A stretch of 64,000 bases of DNA from CAZYBG01 sp964645155 (GCA_964645155.1 CAZYBG010000006.1:1-64000), one strand, 5' to 3'; positions 50,241 through 59,727 are shown, numbered from the stretch's first letter. The notes: a model not told the origin generated them from the letters alone. Made by a program: numbers and translations.

Positions 50241-51383
50241 ATGCTGCCCAAGTGGTACGACAAATGGGTGGCCGAGAACCCGAAGGACATCTACGGGCCG
50301 GCCTTCCTGATCGGGGCGGTCGGCGGCGCGGTGGTGATCGCGGCGCTGCTCGTCACCTGGGGCCGGCCGTTCGCCGTCGAGGCCGCGCAGACCGGGCCGC
50401 GGGGCACCGGCATGTCGGTCACCCAGTTCGTGAGCGATGCCGCCCGGCCGGACCCGACCATCGAGCTCTACTACAGCGAGCCGCCGATCGTGCCGGCCGG
50501 CGGCGAGCAACTGGCGGGCGAGGTCTACGAGAACGTCCAGGTGCTGGGCGACCTCACCGAGGACAACTTCAACCGGCTGATGAACGCGATCACGCAATGG
50601 GTGTCGCCCGAGCAGGGCTGCGCCTACTGCCACGGCGACGGCGGCCTCGAGACCTATGGCGAGGACACCCTCTACACCAAGGTCGTGTCGCGCCGGATGA
50701 TCGAGATGACGCAGAACCTCAACGACGCCTGGGCGGGCCATGTGAACCTGTCCGGCGAGGCGGGGGTGAACTGCTTCAGCTGCCACCGCGGCCAGAACGT
50801 GCCGTCGAACATCTGGTTCAGCATCGCCCCGGTCGTCGACGTGATGGCGGGCTGGGGCGCGGTGCAGAACCGCACCACCGTGCAGAGCCAGTACACCTCG
50901 CTGCCGTCCGACGCGCTTGAGGTCTACCTGCTCGGCGTCGCGCAGGAGGACGGCACCTACGTCCCCGATGTCATCGCGGTGCACGACCTCGACTCGCGGG
51001 TGCCGGGCCGGCCGACCGACGAGGGCTACCGGACCTGGCAGCACACCGAGCGGACGTTCAGCCTGATGAACTACTTCTCGAACTCGCTCGGCGTGAACTG
51101 CGTCTTCTGCCACAACAGCCGGGCGTTCTACGACGTCGGGCAGCACACGCCGCAATGGGCGACCGCGCAGCTCGGCATCCAGATGGTGCAGGAGATGAAC
51201 GCAGCCTATCTCGTGCCGCTGCAGGACAGCTATCCGCCCGAGCGGCTGGGGCCGGTCTATGCCGATGCGCCGAAGGCGGCCTGCGCGACCTGTCACAAGG
51301 GCTATCAGCAGCCGATGGGCGGGCTCGACATGATCTCGGACTGGCCGGAGCTCGCCGGGTCCGGCCCGCCGGTCTACGAATGA
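50241..51383 (+). CDS. pufC: Reaction-centre tetrahaem cytochrome subunit
   Basis: A 380-residue cytochrome that re-reduces the photo-oxidised special pair. An N-terminal anchor (GPAFLIGAVGGAVVIAALLVTW) is followed by four CxxCH haem sites: C127AYCH, C178FSCH, C287VFCH and C348ATCH. No lipobox is obvious, so attachment is likely by the uncleaved helix. Occupying the place where Rhodobacter sphaeroides and capsulatus carry pufX, it points to a different electron-donation route and argues against those species. Confidence 0.95.
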   Translation: MLPKWYDKWVAENPKDIYGPAFLIGAVGGAVVIAALLVTWGRPFAVEAAQTGPRGTGMSVTQFVSDAARPDPTIELYYSEPPIVPAGGEQLAGEVYENVQVLGDLTEDNFNRLMNAITQWVSPEQGCAYCHGDGGLETYGEDTLYTKVVSRRMIEMTQNLNDAWAGHVNLSGEAGVNCFSCHRGQNVPSNIWFSIAPVVDVMAGWGAVQNRTTVQSQYTSLPSDALEVYLLGVAQEDGTYVPDVIAVHDLDSRVPGRPTDEGYRTWQHTERTFSLMNYFSNSLGVNCVFCHNSRAFYDVGQHTPQWATAQLGIQMVQEMNAAYLVPLQDSYPPERLGPVYADAPKAACATCHKGYQQPMGGLDMISDWPELAGSGPPVYE

Positions 51384-51505
51384 GCGCGTCCGGCCCTGGG
51401 CAGCGGACCGGGGCCGCGCGCCGACACGGGTTCGGGCCGGTAGCTTGGCCTGAATTTCGGGGCCTCCACACCCCGGTTCCCTTCCTGCTGGCTACAGGAC
51501 ACCTG

Positions 51506-51539
51506 GCGCCGCGGGCCGATGGACCTGCGGCGCTTTTTT
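51506..51539 (+). terminator. Rho-independent terminator between pufC and dxs
   Basis: Stem GCGCCGC/GCGGCGC with a partly paired interior loop (51506-51533), followed at once by TTTTTT (51534-51539). It should end the puf transcript. The dxs ATG is only 16 bp beyond, so the downstream gene would depend on read-through or its own start site. Confidence 0.85.
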
Positions 51540-51555
51540 CAACTGGAGGTCGCCG

Positions 51556-53478
51556 ATGACACGCCCAGCCACCCCGACGCTTGACCGTGTCGCCGGACCG
51601 GCCGACCTGAAGGCCCTGACCGACCGCGAGCTTGCCACGCTCGCGCACGAGCTTCGCGCCGAGGTGATCGACGCGGTCAGCGTGACCGGCGGCCATCTCG
51701 GCTCGTCGCTCGGCGTGGTCGAGCTGACGGTGGCGCTGCATGCGGTGTTCAACACGCCGTTCGACAAGCTGATCTGGGACGTCGGCCACCAGTGCTATCC
51801 GCACAAGGTGCTGACCGGCCGGCGCGACCGGATCCGCACCCTGCGGCAGGAGGGCGGGCTGTCGGGGTTCACCAAGCGGGCGGAAAGCGCGTTCGATCCG
51901 TTCGGCGCGGCGCACAGCTCGACCTCGATCTCGGCGGCGCTCGGCTTCACCGTCGGCCGCGACATGGGAATGCCGACGGGCGACGCGGTCGCGGTGATCG
52001 GCGACGGCGCGATCAGCGCCGGGATGGCCTACGAGGCCCTGAACAATGCCGGCCACGAGGGCCGCCGGCTGTTCGTCATCCTGAACGACAACGAGATGTC
52101 GATCGCGCCGCCGGTCGGCGCGATGTCGCGCTATCTCTCGGGTCTCTACGCCGGCAGCTCGCCGCTGGCGGCGTTCCGCGATCTTGCCGAGGGCTTCGAG
52201 AAGGCGCTGCCCGGGCCGCTGCGCGACGGCGCGCGGCGGGCGCGGCAGCTGGTGACGGGCATGCCGGGCGGCGGGACGCTGTTCGAGGAACTGGGCTTCA
52301 GCTATGTCGGCCCGATCGACGGGCACGACATGGCCCAGCTCCTCCCCGTGCTGCGCGCGGCGCGGACCCGGGCGACGGGCCCGGTGCTGATCCACTGCGT
52401 CACGGTGAAGGGCAAGGGATACGCTCCGGCCGAGACCTCGGCCGACAAGTATCACGGCGTCGCGCGGTTCGATGTGGGAACCGGCGCGCAGGCCAAGGGC
52501 AAGTCGAACGCCCCGGCCTACACCAAGGTGTTCGGCGAGAGCCTGACCGCCGAGGCCGTGCGCGACCAGCGGATCGTCGCGGTGACGGCGGCGATGCCGT
52601 CGGGCACCGGGGTCGACATCATGGCGCGGCGCTTTCCGGCGCGGGTCTTCGATGTGGGCATCGCCGAGCAGCACGGCGTGACGTTCTGCGCCGGCATGGC
52701 GGCCGCCGGCCTCAAGCCCTTCGCGGTGATCTATTCGACCTTCCTGCAGCGCGGCTACGACCAGGTGGTCCACGACGTCGCCCTGCAGAAGCTGCCGGTG
52801 CGCTTCGCCATCGACCGCGCCGGCCTCGTCGGCGCCGATGGCGCGACCCATGCCGGGGCGTTCGACGTGGCCTACCTGACGAACCTGCCGGGCTTCGTGG
52901 TGATGGCCGCGGGCGACGAGGCCGACCTCGTTCACATGGTCGCCACCGCGGCGGCCTATGACGAGGGGCCGATCGCGGTCCGCTATCCCCGCGGCGAGGG
53001 CATCGGCGTCGAGATGCCCGAGCGCGGGCAGGTGCTGGAGATCGGCCGTGGCCGCGTGCTGCGCGAGGGCGAGGCGGTGGCGATCCTGTCGTTCGGGGCG
53101 CATCTTGGCGAGTGCCTGCGCGCCGCCGAGGAGCTGGAGGCCCGCGGCATCTCGGCGACCGTTGCGGATGCCCGCTTCGCCAAGCCGCTCGACACCGACC
53201 TGATCGGCCGGCTGGCCGACGGCCATGCCGCCCTCGTCACCGTCGAGCAGGGGGCCGACGGCGGGTTCGGCGCCCATGTGCTTCACTGGCTGGCCCGCAG
53301 CGGGCGCCTGGACCGCGGGCTGCGGATCCGGACGATGACGCTGCCCGACCGCTTCATCGAGCAGGCAAGCCCCGAGGCGATGTATCGCGATGCCGGCCTC
53401 ACGGCGGCGGACATCGCCGCGACCGCGCTGGAGGCGCTGGGTGTGAGCGCACCGGCATTCGGGCGCGCGCGGGCCTGA
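51556..53478 (+). CDS. dxs: 1-deoxy-D-xylulose-5-phosphate synthase
   Basis: A 640-residue thiamine-diphosphate enzyme that condenses pyruvate and glyceraldehyde 3-phosphate, the first step of the MEP isoprenoid route. GGHLGSSLGVVELTVALH, the thiamine motif GDGAISAGMAYEALNNAG, the central FDVGIAEQHGVTFCAGMA with the catalytic Glu, and DRAGLVGADGATHAG are diagnostic. Its placement after puf matches Rhodobacter and links precursor supply to carotenoid and phytol demand. A terminator stands just before it. Confidence 0.97.
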   Translation: MTRPATPTLDRVAGPADLKALTDRELATLAHELRAEVIDAVSVTGGHLGSSLGVVELTVALHAVFNTPFDKLIWDVGHQCYPHKVLTGRRDRIRTLRQEGGLSGFTKRAESAFDPFGAAHSSTSISAALGFTVGRDMGMPTGDAVAVIGDGAISAGMAYEALNNAGHEGRRLFVILNDNEMSIAPPVGAMSRYLSGLYAGSSPLAAFRDLAEGFEKALPGPLRDGARRARQLVTGMPGGGTLFEELGFSYVGPIDGHDMAQLLPVLRAARTRATGPVLIHCVTVKGKGYAPAETSADKYHGVARFDVGTGAQAKGKSNAPAYTKVFGESLTAEAVRDQRIVAVTAAMPSGTGVDIMARRFPARVFDVGIAEQHGVTFCAGMAAAGLKPFAVIYSTFLQRGYDQVVHDVALQKLPVRFAIDRAGLVGADGATHAGAFDVAYLTNLPGFVVMAAGDEADLVHMVATAAAYDEGPIAVRYPRGEGIGVEMPERGQVLEIGRGRVLREGEAVAILSFGAHLGECLRAAEELEARGISATVADARFAKPLDTDLIGRLADGHAALVTVEQGADGGFGAHVLHWLARSGRLDRGLRIRTMTLPDRFIEQASPEAMYRDAGLTAADIAATALEALGVSAPAFGRARA

Positions 53479-53663
53479 CCCGCGATCCTGAGGAGCGCCG
53501 TCGGCGCAAGCCTTTCCTCTCGCGCCCCCCGTTGGATAACGCCCGGACCTTGCGCGCCCGGGTCAGCAGGAAGGGGGCGGGCGGCGACCGGCCCGTGACG
53601 CGGCGTAGGGCGTGACAAACCCCGCCCGGCGCGCCACGGTCGGGGCCGAGGGGGACGCCGCCG

Positions 53664-55703
53664 ATGACCGACTATCCGCACCTTCTGTCGCCCCTCGACC
53701 TGGGGTTCGTGACCCTGCCGAACCGGGTGCTGATGGGCTCGATGCATACCGGGCTGGAAGAGACGCGCGACTGGAACCGCGTGGCGGAGTTCTATGCCGA
53801 ACGCGCCCGCGGCGGGGTGGCGCTGATGGTCACGGGCGGCATGGCGCCGAACCGCGAGGGCGGCGTGTTCCCCGGCGCGGCCGGGCTGTTCTCGGCCGAG
53901 GACATCGCCAACCACCGGGTGGTGACCGGCCGGGTGCACGCGGCGGGCGGGCGGATCTGCATGCAGATCCTCCATGCCGGGCGCTACGCCTACGGGCCGG
54001 ACTGCGTGGCGCCCTCGGCCATCAAGTCGCCGATCTCGCCCTTCCCGCCGAAGGAACTGGACGAGGCAGGGATCGAGAAGCAGATCGCCGACATCGCCAC
54101 CGCCGCGGCGCGGGCGCGCGAGGCGGGCTATGACGGCGTCGAGGTCATGGGCTCGGAGGGGTATTTCCTGAACCAGTTCCTGGTGCGGCATACGAACCGG
54201 CGCGAGGACCGCTGGGGCGGGCCCTACGGGAACCGGATGCGGCTGCCGGTCGAGGTGGTCCGCCGGGTGCGGGCGGCGGCGGGCGCCGACTTCATCCTGA
54301 TCTACCGGATCTCGCTCATCGACCTCGTGCCCGAGGGCTCGACCTGGGACGAGGTGGTGACGCTGGCGAAGGCGATCGAGGCGGCCGGCGCCACGATGCT
54401 GAACACCGGGATCGGCTGGCACGAGGCGCGGGTACCGACGATCGCGACGAGTGTGCCGCGGCGGGCCTTCACCTGGCTGACCGCGCGGCTGAGGCCCGAG
54501 GTGGCGATTCCGGTCATCACCTCGAACCGGATCAACACGCCCGAGGTCGCCGAGGCGGTGCTGGCCGAGGGCTGCGCCGACATGGTGAGCATGGCGCGAC
54601 CTTTCCTTGCCGACGCTGAGTTCGTGCGGAAGGCGGCCGAGGGGCGCGCGGCCGAGATCGCGCCCTGCATTGCCTGCAACCAGGCCTGCCTCGACCATAC
54701 CTTCGCCGGCAAGGTCTCGACCTGCCTGGTCAATCCGCGTGCCTGCCACGAGACCGAGCTGCGCTACGATCCCGCGGCCCGGCCGAAGCGGATCGCCGTC
54801 GTCGGCGCGGGGCCGGCCGGCATGATCGCGGCGATCGTCGCGGCCGGCCGCGGGCATGCGGTGACCCTCTTCGAGAAGGACCCGCGCGTCGGCGGCCAGC
54901 TGAACATGGCGCGCGCGATCCCGGGCAAGGAGGAGTTCCACGGCCTCGTCGACTGGTTCGCGACGATGCTCGACCGCACCGGGGTGGAGCTCAGGCTGGG
55001 CACCGAGGCGACGGTGGCCGCGCTTCGGGGCTACGACGAGGTGATCGTCGCAACCGGCGTTGTTCCCCGCGACCCGGCGATTCCCGGCCAGGATGGCCCC
55101 CGGAACGGACCGAACGTCGTGTCCTATGTCGATGTCCTCAAGCATGGCGCCGCCGTCGGCGGGCGCGCGGTGATCGTCGGCGCGGGCGGCATCGGGTTCG
55201 ACGTTGCGGAGTTCCTTGCCCATCACGGCGAAAGCCCGACCGAGGACCTGGCGCTGTGGCGGCGCGAATGGGGCGTCGGCGATCCTGCCGAGACGGCGGG
55301 CGGTCTCGCGGCCGAGGGCCCGCGGCCCGCCGCCGCGCCGCGCAGCATCGTGCTGCTGCAGCGCAAGGCCGAGAAGCCGGGGCGGCGGCTGGGCAAGACG
55401 ACCGGCTGGATCCACCGGGCGAGCCTGCAGATGAAGGGTGTCGAGATGATCGGCGGCGTCAACTACGAGCGCATCGACGCCGGCGGCCTGCACGTGAGCT
55501 TCGGCGAGGGGCGGGAGAACCCGACCCTGATCGCCGCCGACACGGTGGTGCTCTGCGCCGGGCAGGAGCCGGCGCGGGGGCTGGCCGATGCGCTGACCGC
55601 GGCGGGTGTCGTGGCGCATGTGATCGGCGGCGCCGACGTGGCGGCCGAGCTCGACGCCAAGCGGGCGATCGACCAGGGCGCGCGGCTTGCCGCACGCCTC
55701 TAG
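53664..55703 (+). CDS. fadH: 2,4-dienoyl-CoA reductase (NADPH), FadH-type flavoprotein
   Basis: A 679-residue enzyme reducing 2,4-dienoyl-CoA from unsaturated fatty acids. N-terminal old-yellow-enzyme TIM barrel (LGFVTLPNRVLMGSMHTGLEE, MQILHAGRYAYGPDCVAPS), cluster-binding cysteines CIACNQACLD...STCLVNP around 340, then a pyridine-nucleotide domain with VVGAGPAGMIAAIVAAGRGH and VIVGAGGIGFDVAEFLAHHG. Length and order match FadH. It lies 185 bp after dxs, with no obvious terminator, and fits the acyl-CoA genes at the other end of the window. Confidence 0.93.
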   Translation: MTDYPHLLSPLDLGFVTLPNRVLMGSMHTGLEETRDWNRVAEFYAERARGGVALMVTGGMAPNREGGVFPGAAGLFSAEDIANHRVVTGRVHAAGGRICMQILHAGRYAYGPDCVAPSAIKSPISPFPPKELDEAGIEKQIADIATAAARAREAGYDGVEVMGSEGYFLNQFLVRHTNRREDRWGGPYGNRMRLPVEVVRRVRAAAGADFILIYRISLIDLVPEGSTWDEVVTLAKAIEAAGATMLNTGIGWHEARVPTIATSVPRRAFTWLTARLRPEVAIPVITSNRINTPEVAEAVLAEGCADMVSMARPFLADAEFVRKAAEGRAAEIAPCIACNQACLDHTFAGKVSTCLVNPRACHETELRYDPAARPKRIAVVGAGPAGMIAAIVAAGRGHAVTLFEKDPRVGGQLNMARAIPGKEEFHGLVDWFATMLDRTGVELRLGTEATVAALRGYDEVIVATGVVPRDPAIPGQDGPRNGPNVVSYVDVLKHGAAVGGRAVIVGAGGIGFDVAEFLAHHGESPTEDLALWRREWGVGDPAETAGGLAAEGPRPAAAPRSIVLLQRKAEKPGRRLGKTTGWIHRASLQMKGVEMIGGVNYERIDAGGLHVSFGEGRENPTLIAADTVVLCAGQEPARGLADALTAAGVVAHVIGGADVAAELDAKRAIDQGARLAARL

Positions 55704-55835
55704 GGCCGCGCCGACCACGTTGCGCGGCGCGCGACGATCCGGAGCGAATTCTTCATATTGTCGGGCGCTTTCCGCAATCCTGCCCGAATTGCGGGGCATC
55801 ACGGGACCGTAACGTGTGCCTCTTGGGGTCAGCGA

Positions 55836-56741
55836 ATGGACCGTCTGACGGAAATGGAAGCCTTCGCCACCGTGGTGGATCAGGGCGGATTCACCGACGC
55901 GGCGAAGAAGCTCGGCATTTCCAAGTCGGCGGTTTCCAAGCACGTCTCGGCGCTCGAGGCCCGGCTGGGCGCGCGGCTCCTGAACCGGACGACCCGCCGG
56001 GTGAGCCCGACCGAGATCGGGCTGGCCTACTACGACCGGGCGCGCCGGGTGCTGAATGATGCAGGCGAGGCCGACGCGCTTGTCACCTCGATGCAGTCCG
56101 CGCCCTCGGGGCTTCTGCGGATCTCGGTCGCGACCGACTTCGGGGTCAACCTGCTCTCGCCGATCCTCGGCGAGTTCCTCTCGGCGTTCCCCGAGATCAC
56201 CGTCAACATGGTGCTGAACAACCGCTATGTCGAACTGATCTCCGAGGGCTTCGACATGGCGATCCGGGTCGGCGACCTCGAGGATTCGAGCCTGCGCGCC
56301 CGGAAGCTGACCGAGACCACCAAGCGGATGATCGCGGCGCCGTCGTACTTCCAGAAGTACGGCAAGCCGATGCGGATCGACGACCTCAACGATCACAAGC
56401 TGCTCCACTATGCGAACTCGGCCGCCTCGGCGGTGTGGAAGCTGACCGCACCGTCGGGCGAGAAGCGGCAGGTCAGGACCGCGGGCTGGCTGACGGTGAA
56501 CGACGGCCAGTCGCTTCTCAACGCCGCGGTATCGGGCCTCGGCATCGCGTACCTGCCGAGCTTTCTCTACGCCGATGCGCTGAAGCAGGGCCTCGTCGAG
56601 GAGGTCATGACCGATCTGCCGGTCGAGATCCTCGGCATCTATGCCGTCTACCCGCCGGGCCGGTTCACGCAGCCGAAGGTCCGCGCCTTCATCGACTTCC
56701 TCGTCAACCGCTTCGTCGACAAGGGCCCCGACGCCTGGTGA
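55836..56741 (+). CDS. LysR-family transcriptional regulator
   Basis: A 301-residue regulator. N-terminal helix-turn-helix MDRLTEMEAFATVVDQGGFTDAAKKLGISKSAVSKHVSALEARLGARLLNRTTRRV; substrate-binding domain begins around residue 88 (SGLLRISVATDFG) and ends PPGRFTQPKVRAFIDFLVNRF. The form is of the DsdC/CrgA-like group that often controls redox or aromatic genes. ATG 55836 gives the standard N-terminus. It is 132 bp downstream of fadH on the same strand; the target is unknown. Confidence 0.92.
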   Translation: MDRLTEMEAFATVVDQGGFTDAAKKLGISKSAVSKHVSALEARLGARLLNRTTRRVSPTEIGLAYYDRARRVLNDAGEADALVTSMQSAPSGLLRISVATDFGVNLLSPILGEFLSAFPEITVNMVLNNRYVELISEGFDMAIRVGDLEDSSLRARKLTETTKRMIAAPSYFQKYGKPMRIDDLNDHKLLHYANSAASAVWKLTAPSGEKRQVRTAGWLTVNDGQSLLNAAVSGLGIAYLPSFLYADALKQGLVEEVMTDLPVEILGIYAVYPPGRFTQPKVRAFIDFLVNRFVDKGPDAW

Positions 56742-56751
56742 GGCCGGTCGG

Positions 56752-57705
56752 TCAGTCGATCGAGGTCAGGACCGCCTCGACCCGCCGGTTCGTCGCCCGG
56801 CCCTCCTCGCTCAGGTTCGGCACCAGCGGCATGAGATAGCCGACCCCCTCGGCCTCGACCTGGCCCGGCGGCACGCCGTAGTCCGAGACGAGGACCTGCA
56901 TGACCGCCCGGGCCCGCGAGCGCGACAGCGCGATGTTGGCATCAAGGCTGCCCGAGGCGTCGGTATGGCCGACAAGCGTGACTTTCCGGCCGGGATTGGC
57001 CGCCAGATAGGCGGCGAGCGCCTCGAGCGACGCGAAGCGGTCGCCGACAAGCTGCGACGAGCCGGATCCGAAGCTCAGATCGGCAAGGATCGCCCGGCCG
57101 TTGCGCTCGAGCGCGGCGCCGATCTCGGCCGGTGCGACCGCCGCCAGCGGTGCCGGCTCCTCGACCGCGGGCGGCGGCGCCGAGACGACGAGGCCGTCCC
57201 CCGGCGCCGCGTCCTCGGCGGCCGGCGTGACGCGCACGATCTGCACGTAGCCCGTCCCGCTCGTGCGGCTCACCATGAGCGTCAGGCGCTCGGCATCCGC
57301 GCCGCTGCCCCGGCTGGCGGAGAGAAACTGGAAGTCGCCCAGATCGACATGCATCGCCGGTTCGGGGATCACGTCGGTCTCGAAACGGAAGTCGAACCCG
57401 CCGCAGCCGTCGGTCTCGCAGGAAAACAGGGTCTCGAACCCCTGCGCGGCGATCTGTGCGCGCAGCGGCGCGAACAGCTCGAGCGTCGTTCGCGTGCCCG
57501 GAACCTGCCAGGCCTCGCGGACGATCCGCCCCTCGACCGTGATGGCGTCGAGCCCGCCCGCCTCGGTCCACGGGCCGACCGGGACGGCATAGGCACCAAG
57601 CGGCACCAGCCGCTCGGCCGAGCGCACGGCGCCGGCGGGCAGGTCCAGCGTGGCGGCGGTGGCAGGGAAGGTCAGCGCCGCGAAGGCGAATGCCGCGCGG
57701 ATCAT
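56752..57705 (-). CDS. OmpA-family outer-membrane/peptidoglycan-binding protein
   Basis: 317 residues: signal peptide MIRAAFAFAALTFPATA, an N-terminal domain of about 175 residues with a Cys pair (FSCETDGCGGFDF), a Pro/Ala linker (SAPPPAVEEPAPLAAVAPAE), and a C-terminal OmpA domain. The OmpA motif is clear: LVGHTDASGSLDANIALSRSRARAVMQVLV and GVGYLMPLVPNLSEEGRATNRRVEAVL, which would bind peptidoglycan. First of four overlapping minus-strand stops: its ATG overlaps the peroxidase-like TGA (ATGA). Confidence 0.88.
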   Translation of the reverse strand: MIRAAFAFAALTFPATAATLDLPAGAVRSAERLVPLGAYAVPVGPWTEAGGLDAITVEGRIVREAWQVPGTRTTLELFAPLRAQIAAQGFETLFSCETDGCGGFDFRFETDVIPEPAMHVDLGDFQFLSASRGSGADAERLTLMVSRTSGTGYVQIVRVTPAAEDAAPGDGLVVSAPPPAVEEPAPLAAVAPAEIGAALERNGRAILADLSFGSGSSQLVGDRFASLEALAAYLAANPGRKVTLVGHTDASGSLDANIALSRSRARAVMQVLVSDYGVPPGQVEAEGVGYLMPLVPNLSEEGRATNRRVEAVLTSID

Positions 57706-58274
57706 CTGTCGCGTGCGTGGTATTCGGGATTGGGCCGCATGTCGGTGGCCGAGGCGACGCGGTTCGTCATGTTGAAAAAGCCGGCGACGGCGGCGATGTC
57801 CCAGATGTCGCGGTCGGAGAAGCCGGCGTCGCGCAGCGCCTGGCGGTCGGCCTCGGTCACCCGCGCGGACGCCTCGGTCAGCACCTCGGCGAAGGCCAGC
57901 ATCGCCGCCTCGCGCGGCGACAGCGCCGCGGTTCGCCAGTTCATCACCAGATGCTCGCCGAGCTCCGGCCGGCCCGACAGCGCGCGCACCGCCTGGCCAT
58001 GGGCGACGAGGCAGTAGAAGCAGCGGTTCACGGCCGAAACGACGACGGCGATCATCTCGCGTTCGAGCCTGGAGAGACCCGAGGGACCGAGCATCAGGTC
58101 GTTGTACATCGCCGTGAAGGCATCGAGCTTGGCGATGTCGAAGGCGTAGGCCCGCAGCACGTTCGGCACCAGCCCCAGCTTCTCGGCGCAGAGCTCGAAA
58201 TAGGCTCGCGTCTCGTCCGGCAGCGGATCGGCCATCGGCAGGTCGAGGGCGGTGGGGCGGTCGGGGTCGGTCAC
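57702..58274 (-). CDS. AhpD-like peroxidase-related protein
   Basis: A 190-residue all-helical protein of the carboxymuconolactone decarboxylase/AhpD fold. The redox motif NRCFYCLVAHG (CxxCxxxH) lies around residue 85, and the rest (SRLEREMIAVVVSAVN, LSPREAAMLAFAEVLT, FSDRDIWDIAAVAGFFNMTNR) is the peroxidase-related enzyme subfamily. It would relay thiol electrons to peroxide. GTG 58274 overlaps the GNAT stop (GTGA). Confidence is high for the family, moderate for the function. Confidence 0.9.
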   Translation of the reverse strand: MTDPDRPTALDLPMADPLPDETRAYFELCAEKLGLVPNVLRAYAFDIAKLDAFTAMYNDLMLGPSGLSRLEREMIAVVVSAVNRCFYCLVAHGQAVRALSGRPELGEHLVMNWRTAALSPREAAMLAFAEVLTEASARVTEADRQALRDAGFSDRDIWDIAAVAGFFNMTNRVASATDMRPNPEYHARDR

Positions 58275-59002
58275 CGTCTCGGCGCCTTTTCTTCCGTCTT
58301 TCTGCGGTAGTGGTACTGTCCCACAACCTGCATGCCGAGGGAAGCGTAGAGCCCCCGCGCCGGCCCGTTGGCCTCGGTCACGACCAGGGCGAGCGTGTGG
58401 GCGCCCGCGGCCTGCGCCCAGTTCGCGGCCGCCGTCAGGAGGCTTCTCGCCGTGCCGCGCCGGCGGAAGCGGGGCAGGACCTCGAGCGCGTGGAGCATCG
58501 CCGCGCCCCGGTAAAGCGCGACGAAGGCGACGCCGGCGGGCGCATCCTCGGTCCGCGCGATGATCGCGGCCTTGGGTGCGGGGGCGCGGTCCATCACGGC
58601 CAGGCGTCCGGGGCCGTGGCCGCACTCGCCCCAGATCTCCTCGGCCTTGGCAAGCCGCGGCCAGTGCGCGATCGCGGTGGCCGGGGCCAGCGGCGCGGCG
58701 AGCGCCGCGACCGGCGCGGCATAGGCGACGACCGGGTCGACGATCTGGTAGCCGGCCGCGGCGAGTTCCGCGTCGAGCGCGGCCTCGCCGGCCCTGACCA
58801 TCACCAGCGGCCGCTGGCCGAGCGCGGCCATCGCCGCCTCCATGGCGCCGATCCCGGCCCGGCCGACCGGCGCCTCGGCCGTCGCGCAACTGACCCGCTG
58901 GCCGCCCCCGGCGCCGTCACGGAGCGTCCAGGGCCCGGCCGCTGTCCGCCGGGCCGGTGGCCATGTCGCCTCGAGAAGCCCGAAGAGCGCGTCGGGCGTC
59001 AT
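58271..59002 (-). CDS. GNAT-family N-acetyltransferase
   Basis: A 243-residue protein whose C-terminal half is a GNAT domain: acetyl-CoA loop LHALEVLPRFRRRGTARSLLTAAANWA (R-R-x-G-T-A) followed by VVTEANGPARGLYASLGM. The N-terminal half (about 1-110) is less typical and may be a degenerate second GNAT lobe. Substrate unknown. ATG 59002 overlaps the stop of the molybdopterin-binding gene, and its stop overlaps the peroxidase-like GTG, so four genes are translated as a chain. Confidence 0.85.
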   Translation of the reverse strand: MTPDALFGLLEATWPPARRTAAGPWTLRDGAGGGQRVSCATAEAPVGRAGIGAMEAAMAALGQRPLVMVRAGEAALDAELAAAGYQIVDPVVAYAAPVAALAAPLAPATAIAHWPRLAKAEEIWGECGHGPGRLAVMDRAPAPKAAIIARTEDAPAGVAFVALYRGAAMLHALEVLPRFRRRGTARSLLTAAANWAQAAGAHTLALVVTEANGPARGLYASLGMQVVGQYHYRRKTEEKAPRR

Positions 59003-59727
59003 GCCGCGCCGGGGAACAGCGCCGCGAGGCGCTGCATCGCCGCGTCGAGGCGGCCGGCGTCCTGGCCGCGGATGACGAGGTTCGAGCCGTGCGCGCCGTT
59101 GCGGATGAACGGGTACGAGCCGAACGACAGGTCGGCGAACTCGGCCGCCAGGGCCGCCAGCGGCTCGGCGATCTCGCCCTCGCCCCGCTCGACGCGCAGC
59201 GTCTGCGACAGCAGCGGCGCACCGCCGATCAGGGTCGGCAGGACCGAGGCCAGCATCGCCTCGAAGATCGTCGGCACGCCGGCCATGACATGGACGTTGC
59301 CCAGCGTGAAGCCGGGCGCGGCCGAGATCGGGTTCTCGATCAGCGCGGCGCCCTCGGGGATGCGCGCCATCCGCTGGCGGGCCGCGTTGAACTCCAGCCC
59401 CGAGCGCTCGTAATGTGCCGCCAGGATGGCGCGGGCATCGGCGCGGATGCCGATCGGCACGCCGAAGGCCGCGGCGATGGCGTCGGCGGTGATGTCGTCA
59501 TGCGTCGGGCCGATGCCGCCCGAGGTGAAGACATGGTCATGCGCCGCCCGCAGCGCGTTGGTCGCCGCGACGATCGCACCGTGATCGTCGGCGACCACCC
59601 GCGCCTCGCGCAGGACGATCCCGTGACGGGTAAGCTCGCCCGCAAGGTGGTGCATGTTGGAATCGCGCGTGCGGCCCGAAAGGATCTCGTCGCCGATCAC
59701 CAGCATGGCAGCGGTCGGGTTGGGCAT
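58999..59727 (-). CDS. Competence/damage-inducible CinA-like molybdopterin-binding domain protein
   Basis: A 242-residue protein with the MoaB/MogA/CinA N-terminal fold: AAMLVIGDEILSGRTRDSNMHHLAGELTRHGI, VVADDHGAI and the binding loop FTSGGIGPTHDDITADAIAAAFG. It lacks the C-terminal CinA amidase domain, so it is the stand-alone type annotated as competence/damage-inducible protein A or molybdopterin-binding protein. ATG 59727 has GGAGG upstream and is divergent from sfsA across 47 bp, which must hold both promoters. Confidence 0.9.
   Translation of the reverse strand: MPNPTAAMLVIGDEILSGRTRDSNMHHLAGELTRHGIVLREARVVADDHGAIVAATNALRAAHDHVFTSGGIGPTHDDITADAIAAAFGVPIGIRADARAILAAHYERSGLEFNAARQRMARIPEGAALIENPISAAPGFTLGNVHVMAGVPTIFEAMLASVLPTLIGGAPLLSQTLRVERGEGEIAEPLAALAAEFADLSFGSYPFIRNGAHGSNLVIRGQDAGRLDAAMQRLAALFPGAA

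Noticed and set aside
53495..53507. GCGCCG-T-CGGCGC hairpin after dxs as a terminator
   Set aside because: The loop is too tight and no T-run follows, so I did not call it.
53283..56408. About 1040-codon minus-strand open frame
   Set aside because: Antisense to dxs, fadH and the LysR gene, which have clear domains; composition is the usual shadow type.
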